Source of the DNA: Synaphobranchus kaupii
Taxonomy: Eukaryota > Chordata > Actinopteri > Anguilliformes > Synaphobranchidae
Reading direction: 5' to 3'
NCBI GenBank assembly: GCA_029718625.1
Contig: CM056395.1
Coordinates: 26,468,160-26,532,159 of the forward strand
DNA length: 64,000 nt
This document shows positions 1 through 11,107 of the stretch, piece after piece. The notes under the pieces were generated by a model that saw only the letters and a list, made by a program, of their open reading frames with translations, made no database searches and was not told the DNA's origin. Position 1 is the stretch's first letter, and each line of letters starts with the position of its first letter. A program made the position numbers and the translations under genes.

Positions 1-1
1 C

Positions 2-1120
2 CTGCCTCCATCCCACAGCTACACCTACCTCTTCACCATGGTGGACAGGACAACCCGCTGGCTAGAGGCGGTCCCCCTCTCCTCGATGACGGCCGCTGAC
101 CTGGCCCGGGCGTTCATCGGGACGTGGGTTGTCCGGTTTGGCACTCCATCTGACCTCTCCTCTGACCGTGGCCCGCAGTTCACTTCGGAGCTGTGGAGCA
201 CCGTGGCGGAGGGCTTGGGGGTTAAACTCCACCGTACCACCGCCTACCACCCCCAGGCTAACGGCCTGTGCGAACGTTTCCATCGGTCCATGAAGGCCGC
301 CCTCCGAGCCAACCTGACGGACGGCAACTGGCTCGACAAACTTCCGTGGGTCACGCTCGGACTCCGGACGGCCCCCAAGGAAGACCTCCAGTCCTCCTCG
401 GCCGAGCTGGTCTACGGGCAGCCGCTGCGGGTCCCCGGGGAGTTCATACCCAACACGACGGACCCCTGGTTTGCTGTGGCACAACGTGCCTCCCTGCTGG
501 ACAGCACCAAGGTCTTCGCCCCTGTCCCCACGACTCAGCATGGCGTCCCTGCATCCCAGGTGCCCCCAGGCCTGCGGTCGGCGGGTTATGTATTCATCCG
601 CCGTGACGCGCACCGCAGCCCACTGTACGACGGCCCGTTTCGGGTCCTGGAGCACGGGGCCAAGCACCTGGTAGTGGACATCGGCGGTAAGCCTGAGCAT
701 GTTTCGGTGGACCGCGTTGAACCCGCACACCTGGACTTGGATCAACCAGTGGACTTGGCCATGCCTCCTCGCCGGGGCCGCCCCCCGGGCCAGCCTCCTC
801 CCTCCCCCCTCACTTCCCCCCCCCCCGTCTCCGTTGCCCCCCGCCCCGTCCAACAGGAGGAGACCGTTTGCACTCCTGCTGTTTTCCCCGCCCCTCCTCC
901 CGGAGTTGTTGCGGCCGGGCCATCCGCCCTCCATGCCACGTTGATTTTGTTTATTAGGGCGAATTCTGGGGGGGCTCATGTGGTGAACACTAGGGGTAAC
1001 AAATTCACCCCGGAACTGTGGGTGGGGTTAGGGGGATATATAAGTGCGTTGCACAGGAAGTATTGTCATTGCTGCTACATTCAAGTTGTACCTGTCGGTT
1101 TTAGTGTGTGTTGTTTTTAG
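2..1120 (+). CDS. Ty3/gypsy retrotransposon pol, integrase C-terminal part (5' truncated by window)
   Basis: The frame is open from base 2 and enters from outside the window. It encodes the end of a retroelement integrase, which joins element cDNA to host DNA. Visible are the second catalytic Asp in SDRGPQF (codon 164-166) and the catalytic Glu in LCERFHRSMK (codon 272-274); they are 36 codons apart, the D-35-E spacing of this superfamily. The first catalytic Asp would lie just left of the window. A YDGPFRVL segment (about 625-650) followed by a VDRVEPAHL stretch fits the GPY/F-type C-terminal domain of Ty3/gypsy integrases. A Pro-rich tail follows from about 760. The frame runs on into the LTR and stops at 1118-1120; I infer that the functional protein ends near the LTR. 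No stop or frameshift is seen, so the copy may be fairly young. Family-level naming is not possible here. Confidence 0.85.
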   Translation: MPPSHSYTYLFTMVDRTTRWLEAVPLSSMTAADLARAFIGTWVVRFGTPSDLSSDRGPQFTSELWSTVAEGLGVKLHRTTAYHPQANGLCERFHRSMKAALRANLTDGNWLDKLPWVTLGLRTAPKEDLQSSSAELVYGQPLRVPGEFIPNTTDPWFAVAQRASLLDSTKVFAPVPTTQHGVPASQVPPGLRSAGYVFIRRDAHRSPLYDGPFRVLEHGAKHLVVDIGGKPEHVSVDRVEPAHLDLDQPVDLAMPPRRGRPPGQPPPSPLTSPPPVSVAPRPVQQEETVCTPAVFPAPPPGVVAAGPSALHATLILFIRANSGGAHVVNTRGNKFTPELWVGLGGYISALHRKYCHCCYIQVVPVGFSVCCF

Positions 1121-1176
1121 CTAATAAAGTGAAGTATCCGTGAAGTTGCCTCTGTCCTCCGTCCTCCAGCACTACA
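979..1176 (+). repeat. 3' LTR of the Ty3/gypsy element
   Basis: The segment starts TGTGGTG and ends CACTACA, an imperfect inverted terminal pair of the TG...CA type, and is preceded by a G-rich run (about 968-974) that could be the polypurine tract. Inside are a TATA-like GATATATAAG (about 1034-1043) and an AATAAA polyadenylation signal (1123-1128). About 198 bp is short but normal for gypsy LTRs. The 5' LTR is outside the window, so the ends are inferred from terminal sequence alone and the target-site duplication cannot be checked. Confidence 0.6.
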
Positions 1177-2749
1177 GTTGCATGTTTTGTTTTTGTAATT
1201 TTTTGAATGCTTTTTGGTGGTACACTTACCAGTTTTCTTTTGTACAAAGTAAAGGTACCAATTTTGATTACACTAGGACACACCTATCACATGCTAGTAG
1301 TGCTGTTTTGAAAACACCTCTGTTGGTGTAACATTGTGGTAACATTAACTGAAAAGTGGTACCCAGTTTCTACCTGTAAACAGCAATAGGTACCAATATT
1401 GATGCTCATTTATTATGGGATTACCTTTTGATTTGGTGTTATAGTATCTCCAATATGGTACCCATAGCGGTTTTCCCTTCACATAGCAAACTGTTCCAAC
1501 TTTGATGCTTAATTATTAAAAATCCCCACAACAACTTTTTCTGTGATTCACTGTACATAGACTATAGCACATCTAGTATATGGTAATAGTGTTTTTCTGA
1601 ACAAACATTTTGATTTGATCAAGTTATAGGGCCTCCAATATGGTACCCATAGCGGTTTTCCCTTCAAATCGCAAACTGTACCAACTTTGATGCTTAATTA
1701 TTAAAAATTCCCACAACAACTTTTTCTGTGATTCACTGTGGATAGACTATAGCACATCTAGTATATGGTAATAGTGTTTTTTTGAACAAACTTTTTGATT
1801 TGATCAAGTTATAGGGCCTCCAATATGGTACCCATAGCGGTTTTCCCTTCACATAGCAAACTGTACCAATTTTGATTCTTAATTATTAAAAATCCCCACA
1901 ACAACTTTTTCTGTGATTCACTGTACATAGACTATAGCACATCTAGTATATGGTAATAGTGTTTTTCTGAACAAACTTTTTGATTTGATCAAGTTATAAG
2001 GGCCTCCAATATGGTACCCATAGCGGTTTTCCCTTCAAATCGCAAACTGTACCAACTTTGATGCTTAATTATTAAAAATCCCCACAACAACTTTTTCTGT
2101 GATTCACTGTGGAGAGACTATAGCACATCTAGTATATGGTAATAGTGTTTTTCTGACAAACTTTTTGATTTGATCAAGTTATAGGGCCTCCAATATGGTA
2201 CCCATAGCGGTTTTCCCTTCAAATCGCAAACTGTACCAACTTTGATGCTTAATTATTAAAAATCCCCACAACAACTTTTTCTGTGATTCACTGTACATAG
2301 ACTATAGCACATCTAGTATATGGTAATAGTGTTTTTCTGAACAAACTTTTTGATTTGATCAAGTTATAGGGCCTCCAATATGGTACCCATAGCGGTTTTC
2401 CCTTCAAATCGCAAACTGTACCAACTTTGATGCTTAATTATTAAAAATCCCCACAACAACTTTTTCTGTGATTCACTGTGGAGAGACTATAGCACATCTA
2501 GTATATGGTAATAGTGTTTTTCTGAACAAACTTTTTGATTTGATCAAGTTATAGGGCCTCCAATATGGTACCCATAGCGGTGTTCCCTTCAAATCGCAAA
2601 CTGTACCAACTTTGATGCTTAATTATTAAAAATCCCCACAACAACTTTTTCTGTAATTCACTGTACATAGACTATAGCACATCTAGTATATGGTGATACT
2701 GTTTTGTTGAACAAACTTTTTGATTTGATCAAGTTATAGGGCCTCCAAT

Positions 2750-4450
2750 ATGGTACCCCATAGCGGTTTTCCCTTCACATCGCAAACTGTACCAACTTTG
2801 ATGCTTAATTATTAAAAATCCCCACAACAACTTTTTCTGTGATTCACTGTACATATACTATAGCACATCTAGTATATGGTAATAGTGTTTTTCTGAACAA
2901 AACTTTTTGATTTGATCAAGTTATAGGGCCTCCAATATGGTACCCATAGCGGTTTTCCCTTCAAATCGCAAACTGTACCAACTTTGATGCTTAATTATTA
3001 AAAATTCCCACAACAACTTTTTCGGTGATTCACTGTGGATAGACTATAGCACATCTAGTATATGGTAATAGTGTTTTTTTGAACAAACTTTTTGATTTGA
3101 TCAAGTTATAGGGCCTCCAATATGGTACCCATAGCGGTTTTCCCCTTCACATAGCAAACTGTACCAATTTTGATTCTTAATTATTAAAAATCCCCACAAC
3201 AACTTTTTCTGTGATTCACTGTACATAGACTATAGCACATCTAGTATATGGTAATAGTGTTTTTCTGAACAAACTTTTTGATTTGATCAAGTTATAGGGC
3301 CTCCAATATGGTACCCATAGCGGTTTTCCCTTCAAATCGCAAACTGTACCAACTTTGATGCTTAATTATTAAAAATCCCCACAACAACTTTTTCTGTGAT
3401 TCACTGTACATAGACTATAGCACATCTAGTATATGGTAATAGTGTTTTTCTGAACAAACTTTTTGATTTGATCAAGTTATAGGGCCTCCAATATGGTACC
3501 CATAGCGGTTTTCCCTTCAAATCGCAAACTGTACCAACTTTGATGCTTAATTATTAAAAATCCCCCACAACAACTTTTTTCTGTGATTCACTGTGGAGAG
3601 ACTATAGCACATCTAGTATATGGTAATAGTGTTTTTCTGAACAAACTTTTTGATTTGATCAAGTTATAGGGCCTCCAATATGGTACCCATAGCGGTTTTC
3701 CCCTTCAAATCGCAAACTGTACCAACTTTGATGCTTAATTATTAAAAAATCCCCACAACAACTTTTTCTGTAATTCACTGTACATAGACTATAGCACATC
3801 TAGTATATGGTGATACTGTTTTGTTGAACAAACTTTTTGATTTGATCAAGTTATAGGGCCTCCAATATGGTACCCATAGCGGTTTTCCCCTTCACATAGC
3901 AAACTGTTCCAACTTTGATGCTTAATTATTAAAAATCCCCACAACAACTTTTTCTGTGATTCACTGTACATAGACTATAGCACATCTAGTATATGGTAAT
4001 AGTGTTTTTTCTGAACAAACATTTTGATTTGATCAAGTTATAGGGCCTCCAATATGGTACCCATAGCGGTTTTCCCTTCACATAGCAAACTGTACCAACT
4101 TTTGATTCTTAATTATTACAAATCCCCACAACAACCTTTTTCTGTGATTCACTGTACATAGACTATAGCACATCTAGTATATGGTAATAGTGTTTTTCTG
4201 AACAAACTTTTTGATTTGATCAAGTTATAGGGCCTCCAATATGGTACCCATAGCGGTTTTCCCCTTCACATCGCAAACTGTACCAACTTTGATGCTTAAT
4301 TATTAAAAAATCCCCACAACAACTTTTTCTGTGATTCACTGTACATAGACTATAGCACATCTAGTATATGGTAATAGTGTTTTTCTGAACAAACTTTTTG
4401 ATTTGATCAAGTTATAGGGCCTCCAATATGGTAACCCATAGCGGTTTTCC
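2750..4450. repeat. Higher-order repeat block, copy 1 (nine satellite units)
   Basis: Reading the variant positions unit by unit, nine consecutive units carry the order ACATAT, GGATAG, ACATAG, ACATAG, GGAGAG, ACATAG with the GATACTG variant, then a unit with CTGTTCCAAC, a unit with GATTCTTAATTATTACAAAT, and a unit with TTCACATCGC. The same order recurs at about 5730-7400. Bounds are approximate because they are set by variant sites rather than by a break in the array. Confidence 0.7.
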
Positions 4451-5729
4451 CTTCAAATCGCAAACTGTACCAACTTTGATGCTTAATTATTAAAAATCCC
4501 CACAACAACTTTTTCTGTGATTCACTGTGGAGAGACTATAGCACATCTAGTATATGGTAATAGTGTTTTTCTGAACAAACTTTTTGATTTGATCAAGTTA
4601 TAGGGCCTCCAATATGGTACCCATAGCGGTTTTCCCTTCAAATCGCAAACTGTACCAACTTTGATGCTTAATTATTAAAAATCCCCCACAACAACTTTTT
4701 CTGTGATTCACTGTACATAGACTATAGCACATCTAGTATATGGTAATAGTGTTTTTCTGAACAAACTTTTTGATTTGATCAAGTTATAGGGCCTCCAATA
4801 TGGTACCCATAGCGGTTTTCCCCTTCAAATCGCAAACTGTACCAACTTTGATGCTTAATTATTAAAAATCCCCACAACAACTTTTTCTGTGATTCACTGT
4901 GGAGAGACTATAGCACATCTAGTATATGGTAATAGTGTTTTTCTGAACAAACTTTTTGATTTGATCAAGTTATAGGGCCTCCAATATGGTACCCATAGCG
5001 GTGTTCCCTTCAAATCGCAAACTGTACCAACTTTGATGCTTAATTATTAAAAATCCCCACAACAACTTTTTCTGTAATTCACTGTACATAGACTATAGCA
5101 CATCTAGTATATGGTGATACTGTTTTGTTGAACAAACTTTTTGATTTGATCAAGTTATAGGGCCTCCAATATGGTACCCATAGCGGTTTTCCCCTTCACA
5201 TAGCAAAACTGTACCAACTTTGATTCTTAATTATTACAAATCCCCACAACAACTTTTTCTGTGATTCACTGTACATAGACTATAGCACATCTAGTATATG
5301 GTAATAGTGTTTTTCTGAACAAACTTTTTGATTTGATCAAGTTATAGGGCCTCCAATATGGTACCCATAGCGGTTTTCCCTTCACATCGCAAACTGTACC
5401 AACTTTGATGCTTAATTATTAAAAATTCCCACAACAACTTTTTCGGTGATTCACTGTGGATAGACTATAGCACATCTAGTATATGGTAATAGTGTTTTTT
5501 TGAACAAACTTTTTGATTTGATCAAGTTATAGGGCCTCCAATATGGTACCCATAGCGGTTTTCCCTTCACATAGCAAACTGTACCAACTTTGATGCTTAA
5601 TTATTAAAAATCCCCACAACAACTTTTTCTGTAATTCACTGTACATAGACTATAGCACATCTAGTATATGGTAATAGTGTTTTTCTGAACAAACTTTTTG
5701 ATTTGATCAAGTTATAGGGCCTCCAATAT

Positions 5730-7400
5730 GGTACCCATAGCGGTTTTCCCTTCACATCGCAAACTGTACCAACTTTGATGCTTAATTATTAAAAATCCCC
5801 ACAACAACTTTTTCTGTGATTCACTGTACATATACTATAGCACATCTAGTATATGGTAATAGTGTTTTTCTGAACAAACTTTTTGATTTGATCAAGTTAT
5901 AGGGCCTCCAATATGGTACCCATAGCGGTTTTCCCCTTCAAATCGCAAACTGTACCAACTTTGATGCTTAATTATTAAAAATTCCCACAACAACTTTTTC
6001 GGTGATTCACTGTGGATAGACTATAGCACATCTAGTATATGGTAATAGTGTTTTTTTGAACAAACTTTTTGATTTGATCAAGTTATAGGGCCTCCAATAT
6101 GGTACCCATAGCGGTTTTCCCCTTCACATAGCAAACTGTACCAATTTTGATTCTTAATTATTAAAAATCCCCACAACAACTTTTTCTGTGATTCACTGTA
6201 CATAGACTATAGCACATCTAGTATATGGTAATAGTGTTTTTCTGAACAAACTTTTTGATTTGATCAAGTTATAGGGCCTCCAATATGGTACCCATAGCGG
6301 TTTTCCCTTCAAATCGCAAACTGTACCAACTTTGATGCTTAATTATTAAAAATCCCCACAACAACTTTTTCTGTGATTCACTGTACATAGACTATAGCAC
6401 ATCTAGTATATGGTAATAGTGTTTTTCTGAACAAACTTTTTGATTTGATCAAGTTATAGGGCCTCCAATATGGTACCCATAGCGGTTTTCCCTTCAAATC
6501 GCAAACTGTACCAACTTTGATGCTTAATTATTAAAAATCCCCACAACAACTTTTTCTGTGATTCACTGTGGAGAGACTATAGCACATCTAGTATATGGTA
6601 ATAGTGTTTTTCTGAACAAACTTTTTGATTTGATCAAGTTATAGGGCCTCCAATATGGTACCCATAGCGGTTTTCCCTTCAAATCGCAAACTGTACCAAC
6701 TTTGATGCTTAATTATTAAAAATCCCCACAACAACTTTTTCTGTAATTCACTGTACATAGACTATAGCACATCTAGTATATGGTGATACTGTTTTGTTGA
6801 ACAAACTTTTTGATTTGATCAAGTTATAGGGCCTCCAATATGGTACCCATAGCGGTTTTCCCTTCACATAGCAAACTGTTCCAACTTTGATGCTTAATTA
6901 TTAAAAATCCCCACAACAACTTTTTCTGTGATTCACTGTACATAGACTATAGCACATCTAGTATATGGTAATAGTGTTTTTCTGAACAAACATTTTGATT
7001 TGATCAAGTTATAGGGCCTCCAATATGGTACCCATAGCGGTTTTCCCTTCACATAGCAAACTGTACCAACTTTGATTCTTAATTATTACAAATCCCCACA
7101 ACAACTTTTTCTGTGATTCACTGTACATAGACTATAGCACATCTAGTATATGGTAATAGTGTTTTTCTGAACAAACTTTTTGATTTGATCAAGTTATAGG
7201 GCCTCCAATATGGTACCCATAGCGGTTTTCCCTTCACATCGCAAACTGTACCAACTTTGATGCTTAATTATTAAAAATCCCCACAACAACTTTTTCTGTG
7301 ATTCACTGTACATAGACTATAGCACATCTAGTATATGGTAATAGTGTTTTTCTGAACAAACTTTTTGATTTGATCAAGTTATAGGGCCTCCAATATGGTA
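5730..7400. repeat. Higher-order repeat block, copy 2 (nine satellite units)
   Basis: This block repeats the nine-unit variant order seen at about 2750-4450, shifted by 16 units (about 2.97-2.98 kb). The marker units are the ACATATACT unit at about 5828, the GATACTG unit at about 6780, the CTGTTCCAAC unit at about 6876 and the ATTACAAAT unit at about 7085. This copy has fewer single-base homopolymer indels than copy 1, mostly near its start. Confidence 0.7.
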
Positions 7401-8745
7401 CCCATAGCGGTTTTCCCTTCAAATCGCAAACTGTACCAACTTTGATGCTTAATTATTAAAAATTCCCACAACAACTTTTTCTGTGATTCACTGTGGATAG
7501 ACTATAGCACATCTAGTATATGGTAATAGTGTTTTTTTGAACAAACTTTTTGATTTGATCAAGTTATAGGGCCTCCAATATGGTACCCATAGCGGTTTTC
7601 CCTTCACATAGCAAACTGTACCAATTTTGATTCTTAATTATTAAAAATCCCCACAACAACTTTTTCTGTAATTCACTGTACATAGACTATAGCACATCTA
7701 GTATATGGTAATAGTGTTTTTCTGAACAAACTTTTTGATTTGATCAAGTTATAGGGCCTCCAATATGGTACCCATAGCGGTTTTCCCTTCAAATCGCAAA
7801 CTGTACCAACTTTGATGCTTAATTATTAAAAATTCCCACAACAACTTTTTCTGTGATTCACTGTACATAGACTATAGCACATCTAGTATATGGTAATAGT
7901 GTTTTTCTGAACAAACTTTTTGATTTGATCAAGTTATAGGGCCTCCAATATGGTACCCATAGCGGTTTTCCCTTCAAATCGCAAACTGTACCAACTTTGA
8001 TGCTTAATTATTAAAAATCCCCACAACAACTTTTTCTGTGATTCACTGTACATAGACTATAGCACATCTAGTATATGGTAATAGTGTTTTTCTGAACAAA
8101 CTTTTTGATTTGATCAAGTTATAGGGCCTCCAATATGGTACCCATAGCGGTTTTCCCTTCAAATCGCAAACTGTACCAACTTTGATGCTTAATTATTAAA
8201 AATCCCCACAACAACTTTTTCTGTAATTCACTGTACATAGACTATAGCACATCTAGTATATGGTGATACTGTTTTGTTGAACAAACTTTTTGATTTGATC
8301 AAGTTATAGGGCCTCCAATATGGTACCCATAGCGGTTTTCCCTTCACATAGCAAACTGTTCCAACTTTGATGCTTAATTATTAAAAATCCCCACAACAAC
8401 TTTTTCTGTGATTCACTGTACATAGACTATAGCACATCTAGTATATGGTAATAGTGTTTTTCTGAACAAACTTTTTGATTTGATCAAGTTATAGGGCCTC
8501 CAATATGGTACCCATAGCGGTTTTCCCTTCACATAGCAAACTGTACCAACTTTGATGCTTAATTATTAAAAATCCCCACCATAAAATTTTCTGATATTCA
8601 CTAGACATAAACTAGATTTATGTGTTGATTTGTACAATCCCTTTGATTTGTTGGAGTTAAATGCTTTAAAATATTAGTTTTCATATGTGTCCTGCAATTC
8701 ATACCAACACTGTTGCTCATGTATTACAAAACATCGTAGTAGCCT

Positions 8746-9028
8746 ATATAGTTTCCTCGAAATTGTAATTGAAAGCATAATTGTGATAATTGTGTAAACG
8801 TTTAAAATTCTGCGAAATAAAGAAAAAAAGGCAAAAATTCTGCGTTGTACAATCCTCGCTGCTTCTCTCTGAGCAATTTCATTTACAGCTAACGCAGGGC
8901 ACGTGACCGCGTTTCCGACGTAATCTCTAGTATATTTGCGAACGTATATTTTAAGCCGTGATAGCTTGACCGTCTTTTTCCGAACCCGTGATAGCTTGAC
9001 CGCAGTCGTAATATCTATATTAGCCAGA
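8746..9028. other. Intergenic, no gene seen
   Basis: AT-rich unique-looking sequence between the satellite edge and the first SINE fragment. The only structure noticed is a 17-bp direct repeat, CCGTGATAGCTTGACCG, at about 8956-8972 and 8986-9002. No reading frame of useful length is present. Confidence 0.5.
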
Positions 9029-9090
9029 TTACATTACATTACATTTTAGTCATTTGGCAGACGCTCTTATCCAGAGCGACGTAGGCTACA
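9029..9090. repeat. Fragment of teleost SINE-like interspersed repeat
   Basis: An ACATT-rich simple run leads into TCATTTGGCAGACGCTCTTA and TCCAGAGCGACGTAGGCT. The GCAGACGCTCTTATCCAGAGCGAC motif is a very common component of fish interspersed repeats (remembered, not searched). A related partial copy that includes the tRNA-like head lies at 14325-14627. I do not assign a named family. Confidence 0.6.
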
Positions 9091-9319
9091 TTAGTGCATT
9101 TGCAGATAATGGCGTTAGTCGTAGATACAGCTATTCCGAAGCATTATTTAATATTCGTATTCGAATTTATTCCCATATGCTATACCTGACTTGCTAGCTA
9201 GCTGGATATCAACCCACTTACTAGCTAGCGTCGCACTAGTTATCGTTAGTTAACTTCGCTATAACACTAACATCACTTGTGTTTAATGCTCGCTCATGTT
9301 AATATTTGGTATTGATGCA

Positions 9320-9535
9320 TTATATTTTATGGTTTACCATTTGTGACACTAGGGACATAATGTTACGTGTGTAGCCCCAGCCATGGTCCCTCTTGTTGGG
9401 GAGCATCCCAACGAGTACACGGATTGCCCGTCGGGATAAGCGGAAGACTGGCTGGAGATCCTGGTCGTCATCAAAATATTTGGCTAGGATGGGGACATTG
9501 ACAATGATCCTGCCATAGGTTGCAAGGCTCTCTCC
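9320..9535 (-). pseudogene. PIF/Harbinger-like transposase fragment (relic)
   Basis: A 72-codon window is open on the minus strand between in-frame stops at 9536-9538 and 9320-9322. It contains FDDDQDLQPVFRLSRRAIRV and, shortly after, LPNKRDHGWG. An FRxSR helix followed by a DHGWG segment resembles the N-terminal region of the PIF/Harbinger-type transposases common in fish; this match is from memory. There is no start codon with a long frame, the frame stops soon after the DHGWG segment, and no catalytic DDE region is present. It is therefore a broken remnant. It could instead be part of a domesticated exon, but nothing supports that here. Confidence 0.5.
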
Positions 9536-9765
9536 CTAGAGACAAATTTCCCAAGTTAATAAATATACTCTGCCTAACTTCAGTGCGTCTGTCTATTTGT
9601 GTAGTATTGACACCTCAGATTGGAAACAAACGGGGAAAACTACATTAGGAGTTTGTAAATGAATAAAGTGCTACAATGTGAATGAACAGCACAATATGCG
9701 ATGTAAAATAATCATTTTTTTCATATACATTTAAGTTTAATGATATGTAATGTTAACCAGTGTAG

Positions 9766-9978
9766 CTAGCTAGTCGGCTGTATAAGACAACCTACGTCGG
9801 TGCTGACAAGCGCAATTGTTCTACGAAGAGAAGCCCTCCTCCACCCCAGCTCTCCGGATGGCTTGCTTTCGTCAGATGCCGTTTTCAATAATGATCCGCG
9901 TCTTATTCTGGCAGCAGCCCGTCTTTTCTCCGTTTCAATGGAAAACCACCCCAGAAGCAACACCACCGCCACAAACAT
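9766..9978 (-). other. Uncharacterised 70-codon open frame, possibly a transposase 5' piece
   Basis: An ATG-started frame begins MFVAVVLLLGWFSIETEKRR and goes on with a basic region. I do not recognise the product. It lies about 230 bases upstream, on the same strand, of the Harbinger-like relic at 9320-9535. A hydrophobic start followed by an Arg-rich stretch occurs at the N-terminus of some fish Harbinger transposases, so it may be the same decayed element. It may equally be a chance frame; nothing confirms translation. Confidence 0.2.
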
Positions 9979-10317
9979 GGCTCTATTTCTACTAACTGCG
10001 TACCCAGTTGTTCACGCTCTGGTAAACAGCGCAAAAATAATCAAAACACGGACGATTGCTTACAATGCAAAGACAATTTTATTATGGGTTTGATTGTTTA
10101 CTTAAAGGTATCCAAGTATTCAGTAAATGTTAATTTAAATACAGTTACAAGGATGTGTAGAGTTTTAATCCATTCAGTTATTTTAAATTGTAAGCCTTGT
10201 TACACATCAATTGATAATAGACTAAATCTCACATGAATTGCACAAAAAATCTCTAATGAGCATATACAATACATTTACTTGTTAAGAAATAAAGATAAAT
10301 AACACCGGATAGAAACG

Positions 10318-10827
10318 TTAAAGAGATACTGCAGAGGCTTTTCTACGGCCTTTTTTACTGCTTCAATTTGAACTGGAACTCGTGAGTGGGTGTGGTCATA
10401 TGATGATGGTGCCACATAGTCATATTATGAATATTCATACGGTCAAAGAGTGAAAAGGTGTGTCGATATAAGTCGTAATATTAACGTTAGCAGTAATACA
10501 AAGCAATTCGCATTTGAACTAACTAGTTAGCAGTACAAAGGTCTCAGTCTCAAAGAGGAAAAAAAAAACAGTTGGTATCTGCTGTTATACCACGTGCCCA
10601 GCCGAGACCACCCCTAGGACCACCTCAACTCCACCCATTTTTATTATCTTGTGACGTCACAAATCCCCGGAAACCAGCATATTGGTAAGCATACACAAAA
10701 ACTCAGATAAAACAATTTTGACTAAACATGAAATTTTCGGACATAAACAGTTGTGTATAATCATAATCTAACCCAAAAAATCAGTTTTCAATGGGAAAGT
10801 CGGTTTTTGACTGCAGTATCACTTTAA
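10318..10827. mobile_element. TTAA-flanked terminal-inverted-repeat element (non-autonomous)
   Basis: The left end reads TTAAAGAGATACTGCAG and the right end reads CTGCAGTATCACTTTAA, an inverted repeat with one mismatch, and both ends carry TTAA. The internal 480 bp have no long frame. TTAA target sites are used by piggyBac and Kolobok-type transposons; the ends do not show the CCCT start usual for piggyBac, so the superfamily stays open. It lies about 190 bases downstream of the mucin stop codon and so may contribute to the 3' UTR: an ATTAAA on the minus strand (10828-10823) overlaps its right end. Confidence 0.6.
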
Positions 10828-10828
10828 T
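10823..10828 (-). promoter_or_regulatory. Candidate polyadenylation signal ATTAAA for the mucin gene
   Basis: Minus-strand ATTAAA lies about 187 bases after the stop codon. It overlaps the right end of the TTAA inverted-repeat element, so the gene may use a transposon-donated signal. A further minus-strand AATAAA lies at 10645-10640 inside the same element. Neither is proven. Confidence 0.3.
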
Positions 10829-11014
10829 GCGTGGGGATTTAAATGTAAATACCTAGGTGTAATGTAACTGAACAGTTGTGATATTTCTTCTTATGTTAAA
10901 CAAACATTAATAAATAAAGATGAGTACCTTACATTGTCCAGTCATGCAGTTGCTATTAATCATATGCATGCAAAATAACACTTAAAACAGTAATCACGAT
11001 AAAACTTGACCCTC

Positions 11015-11107
11015 TCAGATGGGATGTGTCCTGTATGGTTGTAGGTGGTATTTCCGCTTTCTGCGCCAAAGTTTCTTAATGGCGGGAAAACAACCACACA
11101 TTTGACA
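11015..11107 (-). CDS. Mucin last coding exon: 30-residue cytoplasmic tail and stop
   Basis: A strong pyrimidine-rich acceptor (CTCTGTGTTACAG) precedes 11107. The frame, entered in phase 0, reads 30 codons and ends in TGA at 11017-11015. The tail starts CQMCGCFPAIKKLWRRKRK and ends QPYRTHPI. Together with the last Cys of the membrane exon it has four Cys near the membrane, possible palmitoylation sites, then a dense basic cluster, as expected for the inner side of a type I protein. The exon is too short to appear as a long reading frame; it was found by looking for a phase-0 continuation after the membrane exon. The intron before it is 155 bp (11262-11108). Confidence 0.75.
   Translation of the reverse strand, partial: CQMCGCFPAIKKLWRRKRKYHLQPYRTHPI

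Larger units (their letters stand above)
1240..8745. repeat. 185-bp satellite DNA array, about 39 units
   Basis: A tandem array with a period of 185 bp, seen from the spacing of the landmark GGGCCTCCAATATGGTACCC (for example 1629, 1814 and 2000). Other fixed landmarks are ATAGCACATCTAGTATATGG and GATTTGATCAAGTTATAGGG. The core from about 1440 to 8575 is highly homogeneous; the flanking units at 1240-1440 and 8575-8745 are clearly related but badly decayed. Unit variants (GTACATAG, GTGGATAG, GTGGAGAG and GTACATAT in one place, TGGTAATAGTG versus TGGTGATACTG in another) occur in an ordered pattern. No coding potential is seen. It could be a pericentromeric or dispersed satellite block; the window alone does not show which. 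Confidence 0.95.

Noticed and set aside
62..979. Minus-strand frame of 305 codons opposite the integrase
   Set aside because: The plus-strand frame has the integrase motifs with correct spacing; the minus frame is a GC-rich shadow.
1240..8745. CRISPR-like array
   Set aside because: The whole 185-bp unit is conserved, with no variable spacers, and the genome context is eukaryotic.
9800..10093. Plus-strand 97-codon frame
   Set aside because: It overlaps the opposite-strand frame at 9766-9978, has no recognisable domain and runs into AT-rich sequence.
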